Below, in pieces: positions 10,751 to 19,261 of a DNA stretch of 64,000 nt. Position numbers and translations under genes: made by a program. Positions within the stretch are counted from its first letter, which is position 1. The number at the start of each line of letters is the position of its first letter. Source of the stretch: Verrucomicrobia bacterium S94 (GTDB lineage: Bacteria; Verrucomicrobiota; Kiritimatiellia; Kiritimatiellales; Pontiellaceae); assembly GCA_004299845.1 (NCBI GenBank), contig CP036201.1:3348001-3412000 (forward strand), in the 5' to 3' direction. The notes under the pieces are model-generated. The model saw only the letters and a program-made list of their open reading frames with translations. It was not told where the DNA came from and ran no database searches.

Positions 10751-12229
10751 ATGAGTTACTTACTGGGCATAGATATCGGCAGTTCGTCTGTAAAGGCCTC
10801 ACTGCTCGACAGTAAAACCGGGAAATGCGCTGGCGACGCACATTATCCGAAAACGGAACAGATCATTGAATCCCCCGAGCCGGGATTTGCTGAACAGGAT
10901 CCGCAATGCTGGTACGATACGGCAAAACAGTCCATTGCCGATGCCATGGCCGAAGCCGGTGCGAAACCGGATGATGTTAAAGCCATCGGTATTGCCTATC
11001 AGATGCACGGACTGGTGTGTGTGGATAAAGATCAGAAAGTACTGCGTCCGGCCATTATCTGGTGCGATTCCCGTGCCGTACCGTACGGTGAAGAAGCATT
11101 TAAAACGCTCGGTGCGGAACAGTGTCTGGGTCATCTTATGAATTCACCGGGGAATTTCACCGCTGCAAAACTGGCGTGGGTGAAGGAACATCAGCCGGAA
11201 ATTTACGGAAAAATCGATAAAATCATGCTGCCCGGCGACTGGATGGCGATGAAACTGACGGGCAAGGCCAGCACGACAGCATCCGGTCTTTCCGAAGGGA
11301 TGCTCTGGGATTTTAAGGACGAAGCGCCGGCAAAGTTTCTGATGGATTATTGGGGGTTCGACGAAAATCTGCTGGCTGAACTTGTTCCAACCTTTGGAAT
11401 TCAGGGCACGGTTTCTGCGGAAGCTGCGGCCGATCTCGGTCTGGCGGAAGGCACGCCGGTTGCATACCGCGGCGGCGATCAGCCGAATAATGCGCTTTCG
11501 CTCAACGTGCTGAATCCCGGAGAAATTGCCGCAACCGCCGGGACATCCGGTGTAGTGTACGGGGTGACCGAGCAGAAAAAATATGATCCGCAATCGCGCG
11601 TTAACACCTTTGCCCATGTGAATCACCGAGCAGAAGATCCGCGCCTGGGCGTGTTGCTCTGCATTAATGGAACCTCCAGTTTTATCGCCTGGCTTAAACG
11701 CACGCTCGATAACATCTCCTATAAGGAAATGGATGAAATTATCACAGATATTCCCGTCGGTTCTGAAGGCCTGATTGCGCTTCCGTTCGGAAACGGAGCG
11801 GAGCGCGTGCTGGGCAATAAAGAGGTTGGCGCGCAGTTTGCCAATATTGATTTTAAACGACACACCCGTGCCCATATGTGCCGTGCGTTGCAGGAAGGCG
11901 TCGTTTTTTCCTTTATTTACGGCATGGAGGTGATGGAACAGGCCGGGATTGAACTGAAAACCATTCGCGCCGGATTTGCCAATATGTTCATGAGTGATGT
12001 CTTCTGTGAAACACTCGCAGGCGCCAGCGGAGCTTCTATTGAACTGTATAAAACCGACGGTGCGCTCGGCGCGGCGCGCGGAGCCGGTTACGGGGCCGGT
12101 ATTTTCCAATCGCTGGAAGAAGCCTTCTCCAATCTGGAACTGAAGAAAAAAATTGAACCGACGGTAGGTCCCTATAAAGAGGCCTACGCCGCATGGAAAG
12201 CCCATTTAGAGAATGTGTTAAGTCATTGA
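10751..12229 (+). CDS. xylB: Xylulokinase
   Basis: 492 aa FGGY-family kinase that phosphorylates D-xylulose to xylulose 5-phosphate. The N-terminal phosphate loop is LGIDIGSSSVKASL; substrate-site motifs QMHGLV and WCDSRA follow; the C-terminal half has YRGGDQPNNALS with the expected catalytic Asp and the ATAGTSG nucleotide-binding loop. The AGGA ribosome site lies just before the ATG. xylA follows after 83 bases, so kinase and isomerase form one unit divergent from the AraC gene. Confidence 0.95.
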   Translation: MSYLLGIDIGSSSVKASLLDSKTGKCAGDAHYPKTEQIIESPEPGFAEQDPQCWYDTAKQSIADAMAEAGAKPDDVKAIGIAYQMHGLVCVDKDQKVLRPAIIWCDSRAVPYGEEAFKTLGAEQCLGHLMNSPGNFTAAKLAWVKEHQPEIYGKIDKIMLPGDWMAMKLTGKASTTASGLSEGMLWDFKDEAPAKFLMDYWGFDENLLAELVPTFGIQGTVSAEAAADLGLAEGTPVAYRGGDQPNNALSLNVLNPGEIAATAGTSGVVYGVTEQKKYDPQSRVNTFAHVNHRAEDPRLGVLLCINGTSSFIAWLKRTLDNISYKEMDEIITDIPVGSEGLIALPFGNGAERVLGNKEVGAQFANIDFKRHTRAHMCRALQEGVVFSFIYGMEVMEQAGIELKTIRAGFANMFMSDVFCETLAGASGASIELYKTDGALGAARGAGYGAGIFQSLEEAFSNLELKKKIEPTVGPYKEAYAAWKAHLENVLSH

Positions 12230-12312
12230 TTTAAGGAGTTGAGACGCCGGTGCTTAACCCCTAAGTACGTAAAACTTAACGCCGCTATATTAACCTAACG
12301 GAGGTACGTGAA

Positions 12313-13641
12313 ATGAGTATTGTAACGGGAAAAAAAGAATATTTTCCGGGCATTGGAAAAATCGCCTATGAAGGAAAAGACAGCGACAATCCGCTGGCAT
12401 TTAAATGGTACGATGAAAACGCCGTAGTCGGTGGAAAAACCATGAAGGAAGCTCTGCGTTTCGCCGTAGCCTACTGGCATTCGTTCTGCGGTGGCGGTGC
12501 AGATCCGTTCGGGGCAGCCACACGTCCGATGCCCTGGAACGAAGGTTCCGATGTTGAAACCCGTGCGAAAAATAAAATGGATGCCGCTTTTGAATTTATT
12601 ACCAAGCTCGGTGCTGAATATTTCTGTTTCCACGATTTCGACCTGGTTGAAGAAGGAGCGGATCTGGCGGAATCCACGAAACGTCTGGATATGATCACTG
12701 ATTATGCCAAAGAGAAAATGGATGCTTCCGGTGTTAAACTGCTTTGGGGTACGGCCAATCTTTTCTCTAATCCGCGTTATATGAACGGTGCCGGCACCAA
12801 TCCCGATTTCAATACGGTGGCTTATGCCGGTGCCCAGCTGAAAAACGCACTCGATGCCACGATCAAACTCGGTGGCGAAAACTATGTTTTCTGGGGTGGA
12901 CGCGAAGGTTACATGAGCCTCCTTAATACCAACATGAAGCAGGAACTTGATAACTTCGGGAACTTCCTGCGCATGGCACGCGATTATGCCCGCGCACAGG
13001 GATTCAAGGGAAATTTCTTTATTGAACCCAAGCCGGCGGAACCGAGCAAACATCAGTATGATGTGGATGCCGCTACCGTGATCGGATTTCTGAATGCACA
13101 GGGATTGGCAGACGACTTTAAACTGAATATTGAAGTCAACCATGCAACCCTGGCACAGCACACCTTCCAGCACGAACTGCAGGTTGCGGCCGACAACAAT
13201 ATGCTCGGCAGTATCGATGCAAACCGCGGCGATTATCAGAACGGCTGGGATACAGATGAATTCCCGGTGAATATCCGCGAAACGGTGGAAGCCATGCTGG
13301 TGATTCTCGAGGCCGGCGGTCTGCAGGGCGGAGGTACAAACTTCGATGCCAAAGTCCGCCGTAATTCCACTGATCTTGAAGATCTGTTTATCGCGCACAT
13401 CAGCGGCATGGATACATTTGCCCGTGCACTGGTGATTGCCGACAGAATCCTCAACGAATCTCCCTACCGCAAACTGCGTGCAGACCGCTATGCCAGCTTC
13501 AGTGAAGGCAAAGGCGCGGAATTCGCTGCCGGTAAACTGACGCTTGAGGAACTCGCGGCGATTGCGGCCGAAAACGGTGAACCGGCACAGATCAGCGGTA
13601 AGCAGGAGCTCTACGAAGCACTGATTAACCGATACATTTAA
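12313..13641 (+). CDS. xylA: Xylose isomerase
   Basis: 442 aa, class II length. It converts D-xylose to D-xylulose in the cytoplasm with two divalent metals. Visible signatures: [12 protein letters not shown] (catalytic His/Asp pair), [15 protein letters not shown] with metal-binding Glu, [15 protein letters not shown], and [17 protein letters not shown] strong GGAGG ribosome site precedes the ATG. No signal peptide. The gene is intact, and the long antisense reading frame over it is a shadow. Confidence 0.97.
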   Translation: MSIVTGKKEYFPGIGKIAYEGKDSDNPLAFKWYDENAVVGGKTMKEALRFAVAYWHSFCGGGADPFGAATRPMPWNEGSDVETRAKNKMDAAFEFITKLGAEYFCFHDFDLVEEGADLAESTKRLDMITDYAKEKMDASGVKLLWGTANLFSNPRYMNGAGTNPDFNTVAYAGAQLKNALDATIKLGGENYVFWGGREGYMSLLNTNMKQELDNFGNFLRMARDYARAQGFKGNFFIEPKPAEPSKHQYDVDAATVIGFLNAQGLADDFKLNIEVNHATLAQHTFQHELQVAADNNMLGSIDANRGDYQNGWDTDEFPVNIRETVEAMLVILEAGGLQGGGTNFDAKVRRNSTDLEDLFIAHISGMDTFARALVIADRILNESPYRKLRADRYASFSEGKGAEFAAGKLTLEELAAIAAENGEPAQISGKQELYEALINRYI

Positions 13642-13658
13642 GATACGGTGCAATAAAA

Positions 13659-13697
13659 ACAGGGGATACCTTTGTGCCGGTATCCCCTGTTCTGTCT
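13659..13697 (+). terminator. Strong hairpin between xylA and the sugar porter
   Basis: A perfect 13-base stem (ACAGGGGATACC... / ...GGTATCCCCTGT) with a seven-base loop, followed by a poor U tract (CTGTCTTTATC). It probably terminates part of the xylBA transcript or protects its 3' end, lowering expression of the transporter relative to the enzymes. Confidence 0.65.
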
Positions 13698-13744
13698 TTA
13701 TCGGGGAGATCGTCTGCTGACAGCATAAAAGGAGAACGTGTAAT

Positions 13745-15148
13745 ATGAGTGAAAAACAAGACACAACGAACATGGGCTTTGTCATCCTGATCAGCATTGT
13801 TGCCACTATCGGCGGTTTCCTGTTCGGTTTTGACAGCGGTGTGATTAACGGTACGGTTGACGGTCTTTCCGAGGCTTTCGGTTCCAATGCAGCCGGGACC
13901 GGTTTTGCAGTGGCATCGATGCTGATCGGTTGTGCCATCGGGGCATTTTTTGCCGGAACGCTGGCCGATAAAGCCGGGCGCCGTGCCATCCTGATTGTTT
14001 CGGCGGTTTTCTTCTCGGTCAGTGCCTGGGGATCCGGTATTGCGGGCGGAACTACCGAGTTTATTGTCTACCGGCTGCTGGGCGGTCTGGCGGTAGGGGC
14101 GGCTTCGGTTCTGGCACCGGCCTATATTTCGGAAGTGTCGCCGGCAAAATACCGGGGGACCCTTTCCTCTATTCAGCAGATTGCAATTATTTCGGGCCTG
14201 TTTGCGGCTGCATTAAGTAACTACATGATCGCAAAATCCGCTGGCGGATCCACCTCCGAATTTGCCTGGGGGTTCCATGCCTGGCGCTGGATGTTCTGGG
14301 TTGAGCTTGTTCCGGCGGTCACTTTTTTCTTCGCTTTGCTGGCTATTCCGGAGAGTCCGCGCTTTCTGGTGGCATCGGGTAAACGCGAGAAATCAATCGG
14401 GGTTCTCACCCGCCTGATGGGGGCCGAGAGTGCAGAATCCAAATATAACGAGATCAATGATTCTCTGGCTGGGGACCATCATAAGCCGAGTCTGAAAGAT
14501 ATTGTGGATCAGAAACATGGTATTCGCCCGATTGTCTGGGTGGGTATTGGTCTGGCGACATTCCAGCAGTTTGTCGGCATTAACGTGGTATTCTACTACA
14601 GCGCGGTCGTTTGGCAGGCTGCCGGATTTTCGGAGGGACAGGCTCTGTTGACAACGGTGATTACCAATGCGTTCAGCATTGCGGCCTGCGTTGGTGCCAC
14701 CGCACTCGTGGACCGTGTCGGCCGCAAGCCGCTGCTGCTGGTGGGTTCCATCGGAATGTCGGTTTCGCTGGCCATTATTGCGGTTGTATTTGTTACCGCC
14801 GGAGTGGTTGATGAAAAACTTGCACTGACGTCCACCACAGGGCCGATTGCACTGGTATCACTTATTGTCTATACCGTTTTCTTCAATATTTCCTGGGGAC
14901 CGATCATGTGGGTCATGCTTGGGGAAATGTTTCCGAACCAGATCCGCGGTTCCGGACTCGCTATTGCCGGCCTGGCCCAGTGGGGATCCAACTTTCTGGT
15001 TACCTGGACGTTTCCGATGCTGCTGGCCGGAATCGGATTGGGCGGTGCATACGGAATCTATACTGCCGGTGCAGTAATTTCGGTTTTCTTCGTTATGAAG
15101 TTTGTGAAGGAAACCAAAGGGGTTGAACTCGAGGATATGAAAGGCTGA
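13745..15148 (+). CDS. MFS sugar porter, probable D-xylose:H+ symporter
   Basis: 467 aa with twelve predicted helices. Sugar-porter signatures: GFLFGFDSGVINGT in helix 1, DKAGRR after helix 2, PESPRFL at the end of helix 6, VDRVGRKPLL, and a central QQFVGINVVFYYS that lines the sugar site in XylE/GLUT proteins. It is behind xylA and in the same direction, so xylose is the likely substrate, but specificity cannot be read from the sequence. AAAAGGAG ribosome site. Confidence 0.9.
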   Translation: MSEKQDTTNMGFVILISIVATIGGFLFGFDSGVINGTVDGLSEAFGSNAAGTGFAVASMLIGCAIGAFFAGTLADKAGRRAILIVSAVFFSVSAWGSGIAGGTTEFIVYRLLGGLAVGAASVLAPAYISEVSPAKYRGTLSSIQQIAIISGLFAAALSNYMIAKSAGGSTSEFAWGFHAWRWMFWVELVPAVTFFFALLAIPESPRFLVASGKREKSIGVLTRLMGAESAESKYNEINDSLAGDHHKPSLKDIVDQKHGIRPIVWVGIGLATFQQFVGINVVFYYSAVVWQAAGFSEGQALLTTVITNAFSIAACVGATALVDRVGRKPLLLVGSIGMSVSLAIIAVVFVTAGVVDEKLALTSTTGPIALVSLIVYTVFFNISWGPIMWVMLGEMFPNQIRGSGLAIAGLAQWGSNFLVTWTFPMLLAGIGLGGAYGIYTAGAVISVFFVMKFVKETKGVELEDMKG

Positions 15149-15182
15149 GTCCTTCAGATCTGGTAAATCTGTAACGTATTAC

Positions 15183-15209
15183 GCCCCGGATTTCCGGGGT
15201 GTTTTTTTA
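15183..15209 (+). terminator. Rho-independent terminator after the sugar porter
   Basis: GCCCCGGA-TT-TCCGGGGT stem followed directly by GTTTTTTTATTT. It ends the xylose locus and touches the stop of the convergent GT39 gene. Confidence 0.9.
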
Positions 15210-16745
15210 TTTCCGGGTTTCAATGAATGCATCCCAAAGGGTGCGGTCGATGTGCAGAGAGAGCAGGGTATCCTGGCGGAGTGAGTAGAATTCAGTCAGA
15301 AACTCTTCGGGGTCGCTTTCAAAATCCGGTCCCGCAATAACGAGGGACGGTTTGATTTCACCGGGGACTTCGGTGGCATCAGTCCAGTATCCAACATTCG
15401 GGAAACGGCGGAGATAGAAAGGTAACGGCCAGGTGGAATCCGGCGCGGCAATCACCTGTACATACATTTCTTTTCCTTCGGGACTGACTGCAGCCATTTC
15501 ATCGATCCGTCTGATCAGATTCTTGAAATCCGGTGCGGTGTGGGCGTAGACGTAGGGATTCCGGTAGTCTGCTGCATAACGGAAGACCGTGTTTTCTGCA
15601 AGGCGATAGGTTTTATATACCGGCCAGCCGAGTAACAGAAAAAGGACGATCTTCACAGAACGAACGGCACTTGGAATGGTGATTTTATCGGCACAGCAGT
15701 TGAGGATGGAAGCTACAGCGATGCCGGCCAACAGAATCCAGCCGTGCAGAAAAGAGAGAATACACCATGGGGTTTTGTACGAAATCACAGAATAGGCCAG
15801 CGTGAGCAGAATCGTATAAAACATAATGAACCGGGCGAGGCCGAGATCGATTTCCGGCGGAAGTTTTTTCCGAAGAATGGCAATACAGCCCAGAAGGCCC
15901 AGACCGAAAAACAGACCTTCGCTCCAGCGGGGTCCGCCATCGAACTGATACCGCGTCAGCATTCGAAGATAAAAATTCCAGGGGTGTACATGATCGGTAT
16001 CCATACCCGTTCCGCGCGCAAAATAGCCTTTGAAAGCCAGAACAGCATCAACAGGCCCATTCATGTTGGTCATAAAGGAGGAGAACAGCAGAAAGGCGAT
16101 AAGAAGCGCGAAGATCAGACCAAGCGCCATGTTTTTCAGGGGAAAATGGGTCGTATGCGCCACTAGAGCGCAAAGCAGAGCGGCTCCGAACATGGCGGCA
16201 TAGGCAATGATAGCCGTCTCTTTGGTGGCAAACATTAAACCGATGGAAAGCCCGGCGACAATGGCCCAGAACCGGGAGCCGATCTGAATGGAGCGCCATC
16301 CGCCGGCAATCGCCATAAAAGTAAAAAAAACGAGGAGCGATTCCTGGATATAAAACCGGCTGTAATAGGCCATACCCGGCGAGATCGCGGTAAAAAGGGC
16401 GGCGGTGCATACGGATGTTGTTCCGAGTCCGCACCGCAGCAATGGAATGGCAAGAATCAGCAGCAGACCGAATACAACCGGTACTGAACGATAGGTACCC
16501 TCAACAGAATCGGCAAAGGTTTTGACACCGGTTATCCAGCTGACCGGCAAGGTGAGATAATAGAGCGTCGGACCATGGTGATCATCGGCATCGTATTCAT
16601 ACACACCGTCTTCAAGAAGCAGACCGAAACGGTAGGCCTGGTTGGCTTCATCATGATGAAGCGGGCGTTCCGCCAACCGTGGAATACGCAGGGCCATACC
16701 GGCCAGCAGGATCAGCAGCATGACCAAGGGAAACCATTTATTCAT
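15207..16745 (-). CDS. GT39/PMT-like membrane glycosyltransferase (TIGR03663-type)
   Basis: 512 aa with about ten or more membrane helices. Right after helix 1 comes the GT-C motif HHDEANQAYRF (the acidic pair expected to act in catalysis), then YYLTLPVSW and SPGMAYYSRFYIQES. This pattern is that of the TIGR03663/Agl23-like group, which uses lipid-linked sugars on the outer membrane face. A short extracytoplasmic tail follows the last helix. Acceptor unknown. It is transcribed towards the xylose terminator as a single gene. Confidence 0.82.
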   Translation of the reverse strand: MNKWFPLVMLLILLAGMALRIPRLAERPLHHDEANQAYRFGLLLEDGVYEYDADDHHGPTLYYLTLPVSWITGVKTFADSVEGTYRSVPVVFGLLLILAIPLLRCGLGTTSVCTAALFTAISPGMAYYSRFYIQESLLVFFTFMAIAGGWRSIQIGSRFWAIVAGLSIGLMFATKETAIIAYAAMFGAALLCALVAHTTHFPLKNMALGLIFALLIAFLLFSSFMTNMNGPVDAVLAFKGYFARGTGMDTDHVHPWNFYLRMLTRYQFDGGPRWSEGLFFGLGLLGCIAILRKKLPPEIDLGLARFIMFYTILLTLAYSVISYKTPWCILSFLHGWILLAGIAVASILNCCADKITIPSAVRSVKIVLFLLLGWPVYKTYRLAENTVFRYAADYRNPYVYAHTAPDFKNLIRRIDEMAAVSPEGKEMYVQVIAAPDSTWPLPFYLRRFPNVGYWTDATEVPGEIKPSLVIAGPDFESDPEEFLTEFYSLRQDTLLSLHIDRTLWDAFIETRK

Positions 16746-16776
16746 AAAGTAAGCATAGTCCTTTACCGGGGATTGA

Positions 16777-16808
16777 AAATAAAAAACCCGGAGGGGGATC
16801 CTCCGGGT
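16777..16808 (-). terminator. Rho-independent terminator of the discoidin-domain gene
   Basis: On the minus strand, ACCCGGAGG-ATCCC-CCTCCGGGT is followed by TTTTTTATTTT. It lies 24 bases beyond the stop of the 16833-17489 gene. Confidence 0.88.
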
Positions 16809-16832
16809 CTACATGCTGAACACTCAGCCGGT

Positions 16833-17489
16833 TTATTTACCGAAGACTTCCACTTCGATGTAGTGATTCATATCAGATCCGGTCGATCCATTGGAATAAA
16901 GGCGAATGTACTGTCCTTTAATACCTTTAGCGTCAACCAGTTTTCCTTTGTAGGTCTCGATGTATTCTTTGCCTTTTCCAACCCCAAGGCCGGCAGAGTT
17001 GTCATGGTCGTTATTAAAGATGGTTGTAACACCTTCAACAAACTCAGCATCGTCAGAAACCTGAATGATTACATCGCGGTAAGCGCGGGCCTGTGCATGA
17101 TAGTGCCACAAAGCAACGGCATAGATTGTTTTGACTTCACCGAGATCAATCTGCACCCACTGAACCCCGGGGCCGAGTTCAACATAGGAACCGTCTGCTC
17201 CGTCTTTGTCGCCATCGGTGATGTACTCCAGTTCGCCGATGACCGGAAAGTCGTCCGAACTGGTGACTTCTTTGCCTTCAGCGATATTGACCGTGCCTTT
17301 CGGAACCATAATTTCCGGCGGAGGCGTACCCGGCTTTTCAAGATTACGGGTGCGGATCTGTTTCGGGGTACCGGCAAACAACGGTTTCGGCAGCTCGAGT
17401 TCGAGTTTTTCCATTTCTTCAGCAATAGCGGATCCGGTGAACAGAATGGCAAGTGCTGCAACAGTTACTGTTTTCAATTGGTTTTTCAT
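16833..17489 (-). CDS. Secreted discoidin (F5/8 type C)-like protein
   Basis: 218 aa including a Sec signal peptide (MKNQLKTVTVAALAILFTGSAIA, cleavage near residue 23). Residues about 65-217 look like a jelly-roll carbohydrate-binding domain: WVQIDLGEVKTIYAVALWHY, then RDVIIQVSDDAEF and a C-terminal YIEVEVFGK. It has no catalytic domain, so it is likely a periplasmic or surface sugar-binding protein. GGAGG ribosome site 8 bases before the ATG. It has its own promoter region carrying one of the three shared operators, linking it to the carbohydrate locus upstream. Confidence 0.8.
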   Translation of the reverse strand: MKNQLKTVTVAALAILFTGSAIAEEMEKLELELPKPLFAGTPKQIRTRNLEKPGTPPPEIMVPKGTVNIAEGKEVTSSDDFPVIGELEYITDGDKDGADGSYVELGPGVQWVQIDLGEVKTIYAVALWHYHAQARAYRDVIIQVSDDAEFVEGVTTIFNNDHDNSAGLGVGKGKEYIETYKGKLVDAKGIKGQYIRLYSNGSTGSDMNHYIEVEVFGK

Positions 17490-17540
17490 TTATATTACCT
17501 CCATAAATTCGCGGATAACCTATACCGCATATTGGTTGGT

Positions 17541-17571
17541 TGTCTTGTATATAAAACGAAGGGGGTTGTAC
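17541..17571 (-). promoter_or_regulatory. Operator A: 21-bp-spaced TTGTA direct repeats upstream of the discoidin gene
   Basis: GTCTTGTA (17542-17549) and GGTTGTA (17564-17570) are in the same orientation with their TTGTA cores 21 bp apart. On the minus strand the gene-proximal half-site contains AAGACA, which is 16 bp from TATAGG (17519-17524), a plausible -35/-10 pair. The same arrangement occurs at 23260-23290 and 31163-31193. Confidence 0.65.
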
Positions 17572-17574
17572 ATT

Positions 17575-18375
17575 TCAGACACCGATTTTAATTAACGATT
17601 CATCGGGTTCAACGACATAAGCCGTAATTTCGGGGTGCATTTTACAGAGCGCTTCAATTTTTTTATTCTCCATCATCATAAAGGCTGTTGACAAAGCATC
17701 GGCTTTTGCTGCGGAGGGATGAATGGCCCAGGCAGCAAGGTGCCGTTGAGCGGGTTTTCGGGTTTTCGGGTTGATAATATGTGCTCCTTTCACCTCGGTT
17801 CCGGAACCGCTCAGTGCCCGGTTTTTAAGGGTGACTTCCGAGAGCCCGACTTTTTCACCCCAGGGGCCGCCGACGCCCAACGTCCATTCACGGCCGAGGG
17901 CCAGCACTGTACTTCCGCCGCCGTTGAGCACGACTTCGGTCATATCCCAGTCCTCCAGAATTGTGGTTACATCATCCAGGGCATAGCCTTTTCCGACTCC
18001 GCCGAGATCAAGCGAAGCCTTACCTTCGGATTTCCAGCCGACCGTGAAATTTTCGCGGTCGATTTCCAGCCATTGGATACCGGCTCCCAGCGTCGGGTCA
18101 AAAAGTCCGCCGGTAACGCTGTGCGCCCATAGGGCCGCTTCAAGGCATTCAATCACTTCGGTTCCCACGCGTATGGATTCTCCGGCATCAAGCAGGTTAA
18201 TCTGTCCAACATCACTGCCGGCATTATATCGGCTCAGCAGATTTTCAAGATGGTCGATACGGCGGAAAACAGCGTCAGCGGTCTGCCGGGCATATTCCCG
18301 GTTTTCAGAATCAATGATGACCTCAAACGAAGTGGTCATTGCTTCATGAGAAAAACTGTGGACGTTTTCGTTCAT
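17575..18375 (-). CDS. apbE: ApbE-family FAD:protein FMN transferase (no signal peptide)
   Basis: 266 aa. ApbE attaches FMN to a Thr/Ser of target proteins, such as NqrB/NqrC, RnfG or FMN-binding-domain reductases. Motifs: NLLSRYNAGSDVGQIN (FAD site), DLGGVGKGYALD, VLNGGGSTVLALG, and the metal-binding SAAKADALSTAF near the C-terminus. It is shorter than secreted ApbE (about 330 aa) and lacks a signal peptide, so it would act in the cytoplasm. It follows DUF1080 after 6 bases. No target with an FMN-binding domain is in this window, so its substrate is unknown. Confidence 0.88.
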   Translation of the reverse strand: MNENVHSFSHEAMTTSFEVIIDSENREYARQTADAVFRRIDHLENLLSRYNAGSDVGQINLLDAGESIRVGTEVIECLEAALWAHSVTGGLFDPTLGAGIQWLEIDRENFTVGWKSEGKASLDLGGVGKGYALDDVTTILEDWDMTEVVLNGGGSTVLALGREWTLGVGGPWGEKVGLSEVTLKNRALSGSGTEVKGAHIINPKTRKPAQRHLAAWAIHPSAAKADALSTAFMMMENKKIEALCKMHPEITAYVVEPDESLIKIGV

Positions 18376-18381
18376 CGCAGA

Positions 18382-19185
18382 TTAAAGTTCGCGCACCCAG
18401 ATGTTACGGTAACGAATCGGATTGTTGTGGTCCTGCAGCAGGAGAGGACCCTTTTCAGGATGGGGCCAGTATTTCGGTAGTTTTTTATAGGTTGAAATCC
18501 CCAGGAATTCGGTGTTGTTCTGAACCACCACACCATTATGGATCACGGTGGCCGCTGCCGGGGAAATCACTTTGTCGCCTTCAAAGCGCGGTGCCCGGAA
18601 AATAATGTCATACGTCTGCCATTGACCGGCCGGTCGGCAGGCATTGGCCAATGCCGGATGCTGGCCGTAAAGCGCAGCGGTCATACCGTCGGCATAGGAG
18701 GTATTTTCAAAACAGTCGAGTACCTGAATTTCATATCTTCCCATAATGAAAACACCGCTGTTGCCGCGGCCCTGATCTTTTTTATTTAAACTTTCAGAAT
18801 CGTTCGGGGTCATCCATTCGAGGTGAATCTGGCAGTCACCGAACTGTTTTCTGCTGATCAGACTGCCGGTACCATTGACTTCCATATATCCGTCCTGCAC
18901 CTTCCACAACGCTTTTCCGTCCGGATTGTAATATTTCTTTTTATTGGTACTCACCGTACCGACCCATTCTGTCAGATCGGTACCGTCGAACAGGACATAG
19001 GCATCAGAAGGAGGCAGGCAGGATTTTTCGCCCGGTGTAACCACAGGAGGAAGAGGCCGACTGTAATCATGCACGCGATATCCGTCCGGCAGGAAAGGAT
19101 TATCGGCGTGAGGGTTCTTTTTTTCGGCGGCGTTTACAGCAAACGCTGCAGCAACTGCTGTGAAAGTAAGGATTGTTTTTTTCAT
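18382..19185 (-). CDS. Secreted DUF1080 protein (3-keto-disaccharide hydrolase-like)
   Basis: 267 aa with a Sec signal peptide (MKKTILTFTAVAAAFAVNA). The rest is one DUF1080 domain of the concanavalin-like jelly-roll fold: YVLFDGTDLTEW, WKVQDGYMEVNGTGSLISR, NSGVFIMGRYEIQVLDCF, and a C-terminal RYRNIWVREL. Some DUF1080 members hydrolyse 3-keto-glycosides after a dehydrogenase has oxidised the sugar. Its presence between ApbE and the Gfo/Idh-cytochrome pair fits that route. It lies beyond a terminator, so it needs read-through or an unrecognised promoter. Confidence 0.88.
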   Translation of the reverse strand: MKKTILTFTAVAAAFAVNAAEKKNPHADNPFLPDGYRVHDYSRPLPPVVTPGEKSCLPPSDAYVLFDGTDLTEWVGTVSTNKKKYYNPDGKALWKVQDGYMEVNGTGSLISRKQFGDCQIHLEWMTPNDSESLNKKDQGRGNSGVFIMGRYEIQVLDCFENTSYADGMTAALYGQHPALANACRPAGQWQTYDIIFRAPRFEGDKVISPAAATVIHNGVVVQNNTEFLGISTYKKLPKYWPHPEKGPLLLQDHNNPIRYRNIWVREL

Positions 19186-19199
19186 CTTATCTTTTCCAG

Positions 19200-19247
19200 T
19201 AAAAAAATACCGTCCGAAAAATCGGAATTCGATTTATCGGACGGTAT
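19200..19247 (-). terminator. Terminator after the cytochrome gene
   Basis: Minus strand: ATACCGTCCGA / TCGGACGGTAT perfect 11-base stem with an inner ATCGAATTCCGAT helix, followed by TTTTTTT. It separates the Gfo/Idh-cytochrome pair from DUF1080-apbE. Confidence 0.85.
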
Positions 19248-19261
19248 TCAGTTTCAATCCA

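Noticed and set aside
12295-13989. 564-codon minus-strand frame opposite xylA and the porter
   Set aside because: It mirrors the codon pattern of xylA, has no ribosome site or known motif, and xylA is clearly genuine.
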